Part shown: piece after piece, positions 24,960-32,437 of the stretch
How positions within the stretch are numbered: the first letter of the stretch is position 1
Layout: the number at the start of each line of letters is the position of its first letter
Assembly (NCBI GenBank): GCA_018698795.1
Contig: JABIPG010000059.1
Coordinates: 1 to 36,293 of the forward strand
DNA length: 36,293 nt
From: Rhodospirillaceae bacterium
Lineage (GTDB): Bacteria > Pseudomonadota > Alphaproteobacteria > Rhodospirillales > Casp-alpha2
Direction: 5' to 3'
The notes under the pieces: generated by a model
Database searches by the model: none
The model's input: only the letters and a program-made list of their open reading frames with translations
Told to the model about the DNA's origin: nothing
Position numbers and translations under genes: made by a program

Positions 24960-26393
24960 CTAACCGAATTTCGATAAGAACCGCACAATCTTCCGCGTTT
25001 TCTCACTGAACAGAGACGGTGTGTAGAAACTTCCTGCGGCGCGCTTGGAGGCCTCGCCCAAAGTTGGATACGGCGCGATCATCTGCGCCACGGCGCCGAC
25101 CTTGATATTCTGGCTCAACGCCAAGCCCCAGGTGTGGATCAGCTCGCCCGCGTGCGGCCCGGCGATGCCGCAGCCCAAAATCTTGCCCTTCGGCGTGACG
25201 ATGGCCTTCACCAAACCATCGGTCTCGCCTTCGGCCTGGGCTCGGTCGTTTTCGTGGAACGGCCAACGCAACACCCGGATATCATGCCCCTGCTCGCGCG
25301 CTTGCGCTTCCGTCAGGCCGACCTGCGCCACTTCGGGGGTGGTGTAGGTCACCCACGGCACAGTGCGGTGGTCGGCTTTGGCCGGCATACGGAACAACGC
25401 GTTCTTGATCACCACGCCGGCGTGATAGCCCGCCACATGGGTGAACTGATAGCCGCCGGCAACGTCACCGATGGCAAAAATTTTCTTGTTCGAGGTGCGC
25501 ATGCGAGCATCGACCTCGATGCCCATGGGCGCAAATTTGACGCCGGCCTCTTCCAATCCAAGCCCGTTCACGTTGGGCCGGCGACCGGCGGCAATCAACA
25601 ACCGGTCGCCATCGAAAGTCTCTTCCTTGCCGTCGCACTCGGCAATCACGCGCACGCCGGTGTCGGTTTTCTCGATTTTATTGACGCGACCGTTTTCGCG
25701 GATGTCGATACCCTCCGAGATCAGCCGCTGGCGCACCACGTCGACCAGTTCCGGGTCATCCTTGGGCATGATCGAAAACATCTCCAGCACCGTCACCTTG
25801 CAACCCAGTTGCCGGTGCGCCTGTGCCAGTTCAATGCCGATAGGCCCGCCGCCCATGACGATCAAATGCTCGGGCAGGCCGGTTTGTTCGAATACGGTTT
25901 CGTTGGTGAGGTAGTCCACATCATCAATGCCCGGCACCGGCGGCACGAAGGCGGAAGACCCGGTGGCGATGACAAACCGGCGCGCTCGGATGCGTTTGCC
26001 GCCAGCCTCGACTTCCTTGGGACCAACGAATCGTCCTTCGGCCTCAATCACGTTGACGCCCAGGCCTTCGAAACGCTCGACCGAGTCCATGGGCGCAATG
26101 GCGCCGATGGTGTTATGGACGTGACCGAAAACGCCCCCGGCATCAATGTTACCGAGTTCGGCGCCAACGCCGAAACGCCCGGCATGGCGAACGGCCTGCG
26201 CCGCATGGCCGGCGGCCAGCAAAGCCTTAGAGGGTATGCAACCTGTGTTCAAACAATCGCCGCCCATTTTGTGTTTTTCGATCAATACCGTACTGGCCCC
26301 CATCTGCGAAGCGCCGGCAGCCACCGACAACCCGCCGGAACCGGCGCCAATAACACAGATATCAACGTTCAGAGTGGTCGCATCATTCGCCAT
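24960..26393 (-). CDS. pyridine nucleotide-disulfide oxidoreductase (dihydrolipoamide dehydrogenase-like)
   Basis: The 477-residue flavoprotein has the FAD motif VIGAGSGGLSVA, the redox pair Cys47/Cys52 in GGDCLNTGCIPSK, an NAD(P) motif (MGGGPIGIELA) and the second FAD motif FAIGDVAGG. At the C-terminal interface, where dihydrolipoamide dehydrogenase has the catalytic His of HPTLxE, this protein has Tyr442 (PYPTLGE), as in mercuric reductases; no mercury-binding C-terminal Cys pair is present. Start ATG 26393 is one base after the stop of the TVP38-family gene. This type of oxidoreductase commonly sits beside TVP38/TMEM64 membrane proteins. It is probably not a 2-oxoacid dehydrogenase E3; the true disulfide or quinone substrate is unknown. 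Confidence 0.87.
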   Translation of the reverse strand: MANDATTLNVDICVIGAGSGGLSVAAGASQMGASTVLIEKHKMGGDCLNTGCIPSKALLAAGHAAQAVRHAGRFGVGAELGNIDAGGVFGHVHNTIGAIAPMDSVERFEGLGVNVIEAEGRFVGPKEVEAGGKRIRARRFVIATGSSAFVPPVPGIDDVDYLTNETVFEQTGLPEHLIVMGGGPIGIELAQAHRQLGCKVTVLEMFSIMPKDDPELVDVVRQRLISEGIDIRENGRVNKIEKTDTGVRVIAECDGKEETFDGDRLLIAAGRRPNVNGLGLEEAGVKFAPMGIEVDARMRTSNKKIFAIGDVAGGYQFTHVAGYHAGVVIKNALFRMPAKADHRTVPWVTYTTPEVAQVGLTEAQAREQGHDIRVLRWPFHENDRAQAEGETDGLVKAIVTPKGKILGCGIAGPHAGELIHTWGLALSQNIKVGAVAQMIAPYPTLGEASKRAAGSFYTPSLFSEKTRKIVRFLSKFG

Positions 26394-26394
26394 G

Positions 26395-27156
26395 TCAGGC
26401 CTCTTCGCTTTTATTTTTTTTGAATTTCTTGTGCATGATCGGCACCAGCGACAGCAACGCCAGGGCAATGATCGGGCCGAGAATTTCCGGCTTAAAGATG
26501 ATGCCCATATCCGGCGTGCCACCGGCATCGAATACCGCACCCAATCCGTTACCGACACTCACATAAACCGCGCTGCCGGGGAGAATGCCAATAAACGTGC
26601 CGATGGCATAAGTTCTGAGCGGCACACCCAGAAACGCCGGCACAAGGTTCACCAGCCAGAACGGAAAGACCGGAACGAGGCGCAAAAATAGCAGATAGCT
26701 CATGGCGTTGGCCTGAAAACCAGCTTCCATCTTGCGGATCGAAGCGCCCATTTTGGCGTGAAAGTAATCCGCTAAGGCATAGCGTGCGATCAAGAAGATC
26801 GCGATGGCGCCCAGCGTTGCGGCGCTGACGACCATGATGGTGCCGCCCACCAGCCCAAATAAGAACCCACCTCCGAGCGTCATCCATGTGGCACCGGGCA
26901 GCGACAAGGCCACCACCGTGGTGTACGCGGCGATGAATATCACTACAGCCAGGGCCTGATTCGCCTCCGTCCATTGCAGAAGTTCCGTGCGGTGTTTACT
27001 GAGTGCGTCGAAAGATAGGAAATCAGCGCCGCCAAACACAAAAAACGCAACGATGCCCGCAACCAGCAAAAACAGCGGAATCAAGCGCCCAATGGACGGC
27101 TTGCCTGATTTCGTTTGTTCAACTGCGTCCGGAGACGTCTGGTTTTCGCTGTTCAT
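26395..27156 (-). CDS. TVP38/TMEM64 (DedA-related) family membrane protein
   Basis: The 253-residue integral membrane protein carries the VTT-domain signature. LPGATWMTLGGGFLFGLVGGTIMVV is a re-entrant Pro/Gly-rich stretch, followed by LRLVPVFPFWLVNLVPAFLGVPLRTY and GILPGSAVYVSVGNGLG. About six hydrophobic segments are seen, with a short Lys-rich cytoplasmic C-terminus (HKKFKKNKSEE). DedA/TVP38 relatives are linked to lipid scrambling or undecaprenyl-phosphate recycling, but bacterial TVP38 proteins are mostly untested. It is the first gene of the minus-strand unit and abuts the oxidoreductase start by one base. Its promoter must lie in 27157-27270. Confidence 0.88.
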   Translation of the reverse strand: MNSENQTSPDAVEQTKSGKPSIGRLIPLFLLVAGIVAFFVFGGADFLSFDALSKHRTELLQWTEANQALAVVIFIAAYTTVVALSLPGATWMTLGGGFLFGLVGGTIMVVSAATLGAIAIFLIARYALADYFHAKMGASIRKMEAGFQANAMSYLLFLRLVPVFPFWLVNLVPAFLGVPLRTYAIGTFIGILPGSAVYVSVGNGLGAVFDAGGTPDMGIIFKPEILGPIIALALLSLVPIMHKKFKKNKSEEA

Positions 27157-27200
27157 AGTGACCTCAACCTATACACTCGATATAACGCTAACAACCACGG

Positions 27201-27305
27201 TACACCGGGCTTGGCCAATAACGTTCATGTGAAAGTTAAGTGACCAGCGAGAAACCCTGCACGCCAAGCGTTGACTTACCTCGCTCAAGCCCGTATACAC
27301 CGGGC
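27201..27305 (+). repeat. repeats around the rpmH promoter
   Basis: TACACCGGGC occurs as a perfect 10-bp direct repeat at 27201-27210 and 27296-27305, the second copy covering the 3' half of the -10 box. CGGGCTTG (27206-27213) is inverted as CAAGCCCG (27286-27293) in the promoter spacer. They could form a regulator-bound loop or be chance in a GC-rich gap. Confidence 0.35.
27271..27299 (+). promoter_or_regulatory. sigma70-type promoter of the rpmH operon
   Basis: TTGACT (27271-27276) and TATACA (27294-27299) are separated by exactly 17 bases, a near-consensus housekeeping promoter. Transcription would begin near 27306, leaving a short leader of about 25 bases before the rpmH GTG at 27331. 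This suits the strong expression expected of a ribosomal protein gene. Confidence 0.85.
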
Positions 27306-27330
27306 GAATTTACTCAAGCGGAGCAAAACC

Positions 27331-27465
27331 GTGAAGCGTACGTACCAACCTAGTAGACTGATCCGCAAGCGCCGCCATGGCTTTCGTAGCCGGATGGCAA
27401 CTGTCGGTGGCCGCCGAGTTCTCGCCGTCCGCCGCCGTAAGGGACGCAAGCGCCTTTCCGCCTGA
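27331..27465 (+). CDS. rpmH: ribosomal protein L34
   Basis: The 44-residue product reads [18 protein letters not shown] at the N-terminus and ends [11 protein letters not shown], which is L34 at its standard length. Start is GTG 27331, preceded by AAGCGGAG; a longer frame from 27271 starts inside the promoter and is rejected. L34 is part of the large ribosomal subunit. First gene of the rpmH-rnpA-yidD-yidC-engB operon. Confidence 0.97.
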   Translation: MKRTYQPSRLIRKRRHGFRSRMATVGGRRVLAVRRRKGRKRLSA

Positions 27466-27510
27466 TCGCGACGCCTTGGAGTTCTCAGGGGTGCCGCCAG
27501 GGGGTGCCGC

Positions 27511-27960
27511 GTGAGCGCATCTTCATCCAGTCGGATTTCAGAGCTGCCGCGCTTGAAAAAGCGTCGGCAGTTTTTGCGCGTGGCGCGCAGAGGCCGGAAA
27601 TGGGCAACGCCCGGTCTGGTGCTGCAAGCTAAGCGCCGAGATGCGGATGAAGCCGAGCGCGAACTGGCGCTCAATAATGAGTCTGGACTGGCGGCTGAAA
27701 TCAAATCTGGACTGGCGTCTGGGCCCCGTGTGGGTTACACCGTCAGCCGCAAGGTCGGCAACGCCGTCAGCCGCAATCGCGCCAAGCGCCGACTGCGCGC
27801 CGTCGCCGGTCAAATCCTGCCAGTGCATGGTCGCGCTGGCTGGGATTTTGTCATCATCGGTCGCCAGGGAACACTTAAGCGTTCGTTCCTGAATTTGGTG
27901 AAAGATTTGGAAACGGCGCTCAGAAAGCTCGATTGCTATGCCAATGAGCGCCAAGGTTAA
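27511..27960 (+). CDS. rnpA: ribonuclease P protein component
   Basis: The 149-residue basic protein contains the RNase P protein signature, [21 protein letters not shown] (the RNR motif), and an N-terminal [17 protein letters not shown] substrate-binding region. It works with the RNase P RNA to mature tRNA 5' ends. Start GTG 27511 follows a GGGGGTG stretch. It is longer than the common size of about 120 residues because of an insertion between GLVLQA and RVGYTVS, built from three copies of an 8-residue unit ([24 protein letters not shown]). Its 3' end is close to yidD. Confidence 0.93.
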   Translation: MSASSSSRISELPRLKKRRQFLRVARRGRKWATPGLVLQAKRRDADEAERELALNNESGLAAEIKSGLASGPRVGYTVSRKVGNAVSRNRAKRRLRAVAGQILPVHGRAGWDFVIIGRQGTLKRSFLNLVKDLETALRKLDCYANERQG

Positions 27961-27973
27961 CCAGGGGGAAGCG

Positions 27974-28258
27974 GTGGCAAAGAACGCCCTTCAAGGATTG
28001 CTGAAAGCACTGATCCGCAGCTACCAGCTGCTGATATCGCCGCTACTCGGCCACAATTGCCGCTACTTGCCCGGTTGTTCTGAATACGCCATGGATGCCG
28101 TAGAGCGTCATGGCCCGGTCTCGGGCTCGTGGCTGGCGACCAAACGCATTTGCAGTTGCCACCCCTGGGGCGGATCGGGTTTCGATCCTGTACCAGATAC
28201 ACTGAACACTGATAAATCGTCCGATCATGGATCGGCCCCCCTATCTTCGAGAGGTTGA
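27974..28258 (+). CDS. yidD: membrane protein insertion efficiency factor YidD
   Basis: The 94-residue protein has the conserved YidD core: [25 protein letters not shown], then [17 protein letters not shown], with the conserved cysteines. An N-terminal amphipathic helix would lie on the cytoplasmic membrane, where YidD assists insertion of proteins through YidC. GTG 27974 is chosen because AGGGGGAA (27963-27970) precedes it closely; an ATG at 27938 would overlap rnpA by 23 bases. Stop is 7 bases before the yidC start. Confidence 0.92.
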   Translation: MAKNALQGLLKALIRSYQLLISPLLGHNCRYLPGCSEYAMDAVERHGPVSGSWLATKRICSCHPWGGSGFDPVPDTLNTDKSSDHGSAPLSSRG

Positions 28259-28265
28259 AGAACCC

Positions 28266-30065
28266 ATGATCGAGAACCGCAATATGATTTTGGCCATCGT
28301 GCTATCGGTCGCCATTCTTATGGGATCGGAATTCATCTTCAAATTGTTAAGCCCGGAACCACCGCCCGGCGAGCAAGTTGAACAAATCCAGCAAGCCCCT
28401 GGCGCACCACAAACCGCGCCGCAAGCTGGTGCCGGCAATATCCCGACGCCAGCGCCATCGGGCTCGACCGTGCCCAGCGCTGGCCCGTCGCCGACCATTC
28501 CGGGCACGGCCAGCATGGCCAGCATGGTCAGTTCCGCCGAAAGCCGCGCCGCCATTTTGGCGAAAGGCGGCCGCATCAAGATCGCCACGCCACGCCTCCG
28601 CGGTTCAATCGCACTGAAAGGCGGCGTCATCGACGATCTGCTTTTGGCCGATTATCGCGAAACCCTGGATCCCGAAAGCGCCAATATCGTCATCCTCACA
28701 CCAAAAGGTTTGGATGACGCCTATTACGCACAGTTCGGTTGGGTGCCGAAAGGTAAGTTCGCTGTCCCCACCGCCGACACCGTTTGGTCTGCCAATGCTG
28801 CGGCGTTGACCCCTGAAGTGCCGGTGACGCTAAGTTGGGACAACGGCCAAGGCCTGACCTTCAAGCGCACCTATGCCATCGACGCCAACTTTATGTTTAC
28901 AGTCACCCAGGAAGTGGTGAACGCCACGGGCGCACCGCAGTCGCTACATGCCTATGGGCTGGTATCGCGGCACGGCACGCCGGAGACCACAGGTTTCTAT
29001 ATTTTGCACGAAGGCTTACTCGGCGTATTCAACGAGACGCTGAAGGAAGTCGACTATGAGGACCTGAGCGAGGATGGTCCGACCACGCAATCGTCCACCG
29101 GCGGCTGGATCGGCATCACCGACAAGTATTGGTTGGCCGCCCTAGTGCCCGACCAAACGACCACCGCCAACTCTCGCTTCCTGCATTCCAAACAAAACGG
29201 TACTGATACCTATCAGGTGGATTACGTCGGCCCGGCATTGACTGCCGCTGCCGGTGGCAGCGTGAAAAGCGTCAACCACATGTTCGTCGGTGCCAAGGAG
29301 GTGAAACTCCTGGACGGCTATGAACAAGAGCTCGGCATCGGGCGTTTCGATCTAGCCATCGATTTCGGCTGGTTCTACTTCCTGACCAAACCGATCTTCT
29401 ATGCGCTGTTGTGGATCAACAACCACGTCTTGAACCTGGGTGTCGCCATTCTGTTGCTGACCGTCGGCATTAAGCTGCTGTTCTTCCCGCTCGCTAACAA
29501 ATCCTACACGTCGATGAGCAAAATGAAGAAACTGCAGCCGAAAATGACGCAAATCCGCGAACGCTACGGCGACGACAAAATGCGCATGAACCAGGAAATG
29601 ATGGACCTCTACAAAAAAGAGAAGGTCAATCCGGCAAGCGGCTTCCTGCCGATCCTAATCCAAATTCCGGTGTTCTTCGCACTCTACAAGGTGTTGTTCG
29701 TCACTATCGAGATGCGCCACGCGCCGTTCTTCGGCTGGATTCAGGATTTGTCGGCGCCCGACCCGACCAACTTGTTTACGCTGTTCGGCGCCATTCCCTG
29801 GACACCGCCGGAATTTATGATGATCGGCATCTGGCCCATCATCATGGGGGCGACCATGTTCCTGCAGCAAAAGCTCAACCCGCAGCCGGCCGACCCGGTG
29901 CAGGCCAAGATCTTCTTGTTCCTGCCGCTGTTCTTCACCTTCCTGCTGGCGCGTTTTCCGGCCGGATTGGTGGTCTACTGGGCCTGGAACAACCTGTTGT
30001 CGATCTTGCAGCAGTGGGTGATCATGCGGCGCATGGGCATGACCGGCAAAGAAGCATTGCAATAG
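28266..30065 (+). CDS. yidC: membrane protein insertase YidC
   Basis: The 599-residue insertase begins MIENRNMILAIVLSVAILMG, a first membrane helix typical of the Gram-negative form. A Pro/Ala/Gly-rich linker (about 40-85), a periplasmic beta domain (about 90-350), and the conserved five-helix core follow. In the core, FYFLTKPIFYALLWIN, KMKKLQPKMTQIRERYGDDK (cytoplasmic coiled hairpin) and NPASGFLPILIQIPVFFALYKVLF are seen, including the positively charged groove region. ATG 28266 (not ATG 28227 inside yidD) gives the family start. It inserts proteins in the inner membrane, alone or with SecYEG. Confidence 0.96.
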   Translation: MIENRNMILAIVLSVAILMGSEFIFKLLSPEPPPGEQVEQIQQAPGAPQTAPQAGAGNIPTPAPSGSTVPSAGPSPTIPGTASMASMVSSAESRAAILAKGGRIKIATPRLRGSIALKGGVIDDLLLADYRETLDPESANIVILTPKGLDDAYYAQFGWVPKGKFAVPTADTVWSANAAALTPEVPVTLSWDNGQGLTFKRTYAIDANFMFTVTQEVVNATGAPQSLHAYGLVSRHGTPETTGFYILHEGLLGVFNETLKEVDYEDLSEDGPTTQSSTGGWIGITDKYWLAALVPDQTTTANSRFLHSKQNGTDTYQVDYVGPALTAAAGGSVKSVNHMFVGAKEVKLLDGYEQELGIGRFDLAIDFGWFYFLTKPIFYALLWINNHVLNLGVAILLLTVGIKLLFFPLANKSYTSMSKMKKLQPKMTQIRERYGDDKMRMNQEMMDLYKKEKVNPASGFLPILIQIPVFFALYKVLFVTIEMRHAPFFGWIQDLSAPDPTNLFTLFGAIPWTPPEFMMIGIWPIIMGATMFLQQKLNPQPADPVQAKIFLFLPLFFTFLLARFPAGLVVYWAWNNLLSILQQWVIMRRMGMTGKEALQ

Positions 30066-30101
30066 CCGCCCGCCAGCGGGCAAGAGCAAGGACCAGCCGT
30101 C

Positions 30102-30740
30102 ATGGCCGAGCCGACACCGGAAGAATTGGAAGCCGGTCGGCTGCTGTTCGCCCAGCCCTGCACGTTCGTGCTCGGCTGCGCCAACATAAAGCAATTGCCC
30201 GATGACACCCTGCCCGAGATCGCCTTCGCCGGGCGTTCGAACGTGGGGAAATCCAGCCTGATCAATGCCCTGGTCGGCATGAAGGCGTTAGCACGTACTT
30301 CCAACACACCGGGCCGCACGCAACAGATCAATTTTTTCGATTTGTCGGAGCGGCTGATGATCGCCGATTTGCCGGGCTACGGCTACGCGCGCGCCCCGAA
30401 AGACCAAGTCCGGCAATGGACAAACTTAGTAAACACCTACCTGAAAGGCCGGGTCAGCTTGCGCCGCACCTTTGTGCTGGTAGACGCGCGCCACGGCCTG
30501 AAGACCACCGACCGCGACATCTTTGCAATGCTGGATACCGCCGCACAGCCCTACCAAGTCGTGCTGACCAAATGCGACAAGGTCAAAGCCGGGCCGCTGG
30601 CGACGTTAGCCCAGAACGTCGACAAGGAACTGCTCACCCACGGCGCCGCGCACCCGACAATCGCTATCACCTCGTCGCGCAAAGGCAATGGCATCGCCGA
30701 ACTGCGCGCTGAAATTACAGCTCTCGCGCTACCTGCCTAG
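30102..30740 (+). CDS. engB: ribosome biogenesis GTPase EngB/YihA
   Basis: The 212-residue TrmE-Era-EngA-YihA-type GTPase shows G1 GRSNVGKSS (near residues 44-52), the switch I segment TSNTPGRTQQ, G3 DLPGYGYA and G4 TKCDK, with G5 ITSSRKGNG. It acts in assembly of the large ribosomal subunit. It follows yidC by 36 bases and closes the operon; the argB gene that often follows in related bacteria is not here. Confidence 0.95.
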   Translation: MAEPTPEELEAGRLLFAQPCTFVLGCANIKQLPDDTLPEIAFAGRSNVGKSSLINALVGMKALARTSNTPGRTQQINFFDLSERLMIADLPGYGYARAPKDQVRQWTNLVNTYLKGRVSLRRTFVLVDARHGLKTTDRDIFAMLDTAAQPYQVVLTKCDKVKAGPLATLAQNVDKELLTHGAAHPTIAITSSRKGNGIAELRAEITALALPA

Positions 30741-30772
30741 AGCGGACCGCTTCAAGCGTCCGAAACGCTTTT
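30741..30772 (+). terminator. possible terminator after engB
   Basis: Two adjacent stems, AGCGG-A-CCGCT (30741-30751) and AAGCGT/ACGCTT (30754-30759, 30765-30770, loop CCGAA), follow the engB stop directly, with only TTTT at 30769-30772. It is a moderate intrinsic terminator candidate at the end of the operon, facing the convergent transporter gene. Confidence 0.5.
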
Positions 30773-30880
30773 AGTTCCGATCGATGTTATTGTTCGGTTG
30801 GAATGGACGCTTAAAGCCACAAGCGGAAGACCGACTTTTTCATCCTACAACCGGAGAACTTATAAATCTGGCGTTGATTT

Positions 30881-31795
30881 TTATACAGAACGCCTGCCCA
30901 ATAGGCGGTTGATCACTCTGCCATCAATGAACAGAAGTCCCGAGCCAATAATAAGGGCACCCATGATTTCTTTTGTTTGAATGGGTTCGTCCAAAAATAC
31001 ATTGCCTAAGGCCAAAGCGGTTATCGGCAGCAACAAAGTCACTAGCATGACATTGCTGGCACCAGCTCGGACTAATATTTTGAAAAATACGATATACGCG
31101 ACGGCTGTCCCAAAAACAGCAAGCGCCACCAATGACCATATCGCATCCATGCTCGGCGCAGGTAAATTCCACGGTTTATCGATGAAGCAAACAATCACGC
31201 CGATGATCGTTGTGGAACACACCAACTGTAACGTAGCCGCTTTCATCGGGGCTACACCGGACAAGAACCTACGCCCCCAAAGAGCTGCAAAGCCGTAACT
31301 AAGTGCGGCTGCTAAACAAAGAATTATACCCAGTGTTTGAGCGCCGTCTATCGGACCATCAAGCCCGCGTAACACGGCAACCCCTAAGACACCGAGAAGA
31401 ACACCAATAACCCTAAATACGGTCAATCCTTCTTCTCGAAAACTCGCCATCACAATCACAGTAAATAGTGGCGTCATGGCGTTGATAATAGACGAAAGAC
31501 CCACGGTTATTTGTGTCTGACCGGCGAAGATCAACCCGAATGGAAGAACATTGTTCAACAGCCCCATACCAATAAAGGGAAGCCATGCCGAGAAGGTCTT
31601 TGGCAGCGAGTGACCCAGGTACCAAAACATGGGCAACAAAACGATGGCTGCAATTGACACACGGGCCAAGACAACCGTCAAAGGAGGGAGTTCTTTTACA
31701 GCGACACCCGCGAAAAAGTACGCACCGCCCCACAAAACGGATAGAAGAACTAGCAAACTCCAGTCTTGGCTGTCCATTGTCTTTGGAGCTTCCAT
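30881..31795 (-). CDS. EamA/DMT-family transporter
   Basis: The 304-residue protein has ten hydrophobic segments in two EamA repeats, the layout of drug/metabolite transporters. Repeat starts LLVLLSVLWGGAYFFAGVAV and ILCLAAALSYGFAALWGRRF are typical, each ending in a LG-V-L helix. ATG 31795 is chosen because AAGGGA lies 7 bases upstream; ATG 31816 would add seven residues. The gene and its flanks are more AT-rich than neighbouring operons, suggesting a later arrival. Export of an amino acid or metabolite is usual for the family, but the substrate cannot be told. Confidence 0.87.
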   Translation of the reverse strand: MEAPKTMDSQDWSLLVLLSVLWGGAYFFAGVAVKELPPLTVVLARVSIAAIVLLPMFWYLGHSLPKTFSAWLPFIGMGLLNNVLPFGLIFAGQTQITVGLSSIINAMTPLFTVIVMASFREEGLTVFRVIGVLLGVLGVAVLRGLDGPIDGAQTLGIILCLAAALSYGFAALWGRRFLSGVAPMKAATLQLVCSTTIIGVIVCFIDKPWNLPAPSMDAIWSLVALAVFGTAVAYIVFFKILVRAGASNVMLVTLLLPITALALGNVFLDEPIQTKEIMGALIIGSGLLFIDGRVINRLLGRRSV

Positions 31796-31952
31796 AGATC
31801 GTTCCCTTGTGGACATTTATTTGTGTTTATCCTGGATACATAGGGACATAAATTCCACCCGATTGTTGCGGTGTCGAATGACATTGGGCAGTCGGCATGT
31901 GATTGACCGCTTTGGGGCAAAAGCAGTCTCGCGTGACGCACTTAGTGGTCGG

Positions 31953-31973
31953 CTGCTGATAGCGGATCAGCAG
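31953..31973 (-). terminator. hairpin downstream of the rhodanese gene
   Basis: A perfect 8-bp stem, CTGCTGAT (31953-31960) and ATCAGCAG (31966-31973), lies 10 bases past the rhodanese stop on the minus-strand reading. No T-run follows, so it may protect or mark the mRNA 3' end rather than terminate alone. Confidence 0.4.
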
Positions 31974-31983
31974 ACGCCCTGCC

Positions 31984-32433
31984 CTATCCTTGCTTCCAGG
32001 GCAGTCCCGCAACTTTCCATCCGCCGATGGTGCCGCGGTGGCCGGCGGTGTCTTTGTCGCCTTCGAAGCCTTCCAGGATATTGTAGCAATCCGTGTAGCC
32101 CGCTTGCGTGGCGGCGGCGGCGGCGAAACGCGAACGCACGCCCGAGCGGCAAAGGAACATCACCTTGGCATCGGTATCCGGCGCGGCAGCATTGAGCTGC
32201 GTGAGAAAATCCGGATTGGCATTACCGGTGGGGAATACGATCCAATTCACGAACTTCGGCTCTGCCCCCAGTTCCGCCAAATCGGGCACGCCCACATATG
32301 AAAACTCCGCGTCGGTGCGCACGTCCACCAGCAAGGCGTTAGAGGCGCTTTGCAGCGTCTCCCAGGTCTGTTGAGGGCTGAGATCGCCCGAGTAAGCGCC
32401 GTCTTCGGCGCTCGGAAGCTTCGGCTTATTCAT
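31984..32433 (-). CDS. rhodanese-domain protein
   Basis: The 149-residue single-domain rhodanese has NALLVDVRTDAEFSYVGVPDL near residues 32-52, and the active-site loop CRSGVRS with the catalytic Cys near 95. The loop of six residues after Cys suits sulfur rather than phosphate chemistry. The C-terminus GTIGGWKVAGLPWKQG is typical of stand-alone rhodaneses. It is the last gene of the kor operon, 4 bases after the reductase. Rhodanese next to an iron-sulfur oxidoreductase could help sulfur delivery or cluster repair; this is inference. Confidence 0.88.
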   Translation of the reverse strand: MNKPKLPSAEDGAYSGDLSPQQTWETLQSASNALLVDVRTDAEFSYVGVPDLAELGAEPKFVNWIVFPTGNANPDFLTQLNAAAPDTDAKVMFLCRSGVRSRFAAAAATQAGYTDCYNILEGFEGDKDTAGHRGTIGGWKVAGLPWKQG

Positions 32434-32437
32434 CTAC

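Noticed and set aside
25134-26423. Open frame of 429 codons on the plus strand
   Set aside because: Antisense to the disulfide oxidoreductase; no recognisable motif and shadow-like composition.
30773-30880. Small plus-strand frame between engB and the transporter (30798-30980)
   Set aside because: It overlaps the 3' end of the convergent transporter, has no ribosome binding site and shows no protein-like pattern.
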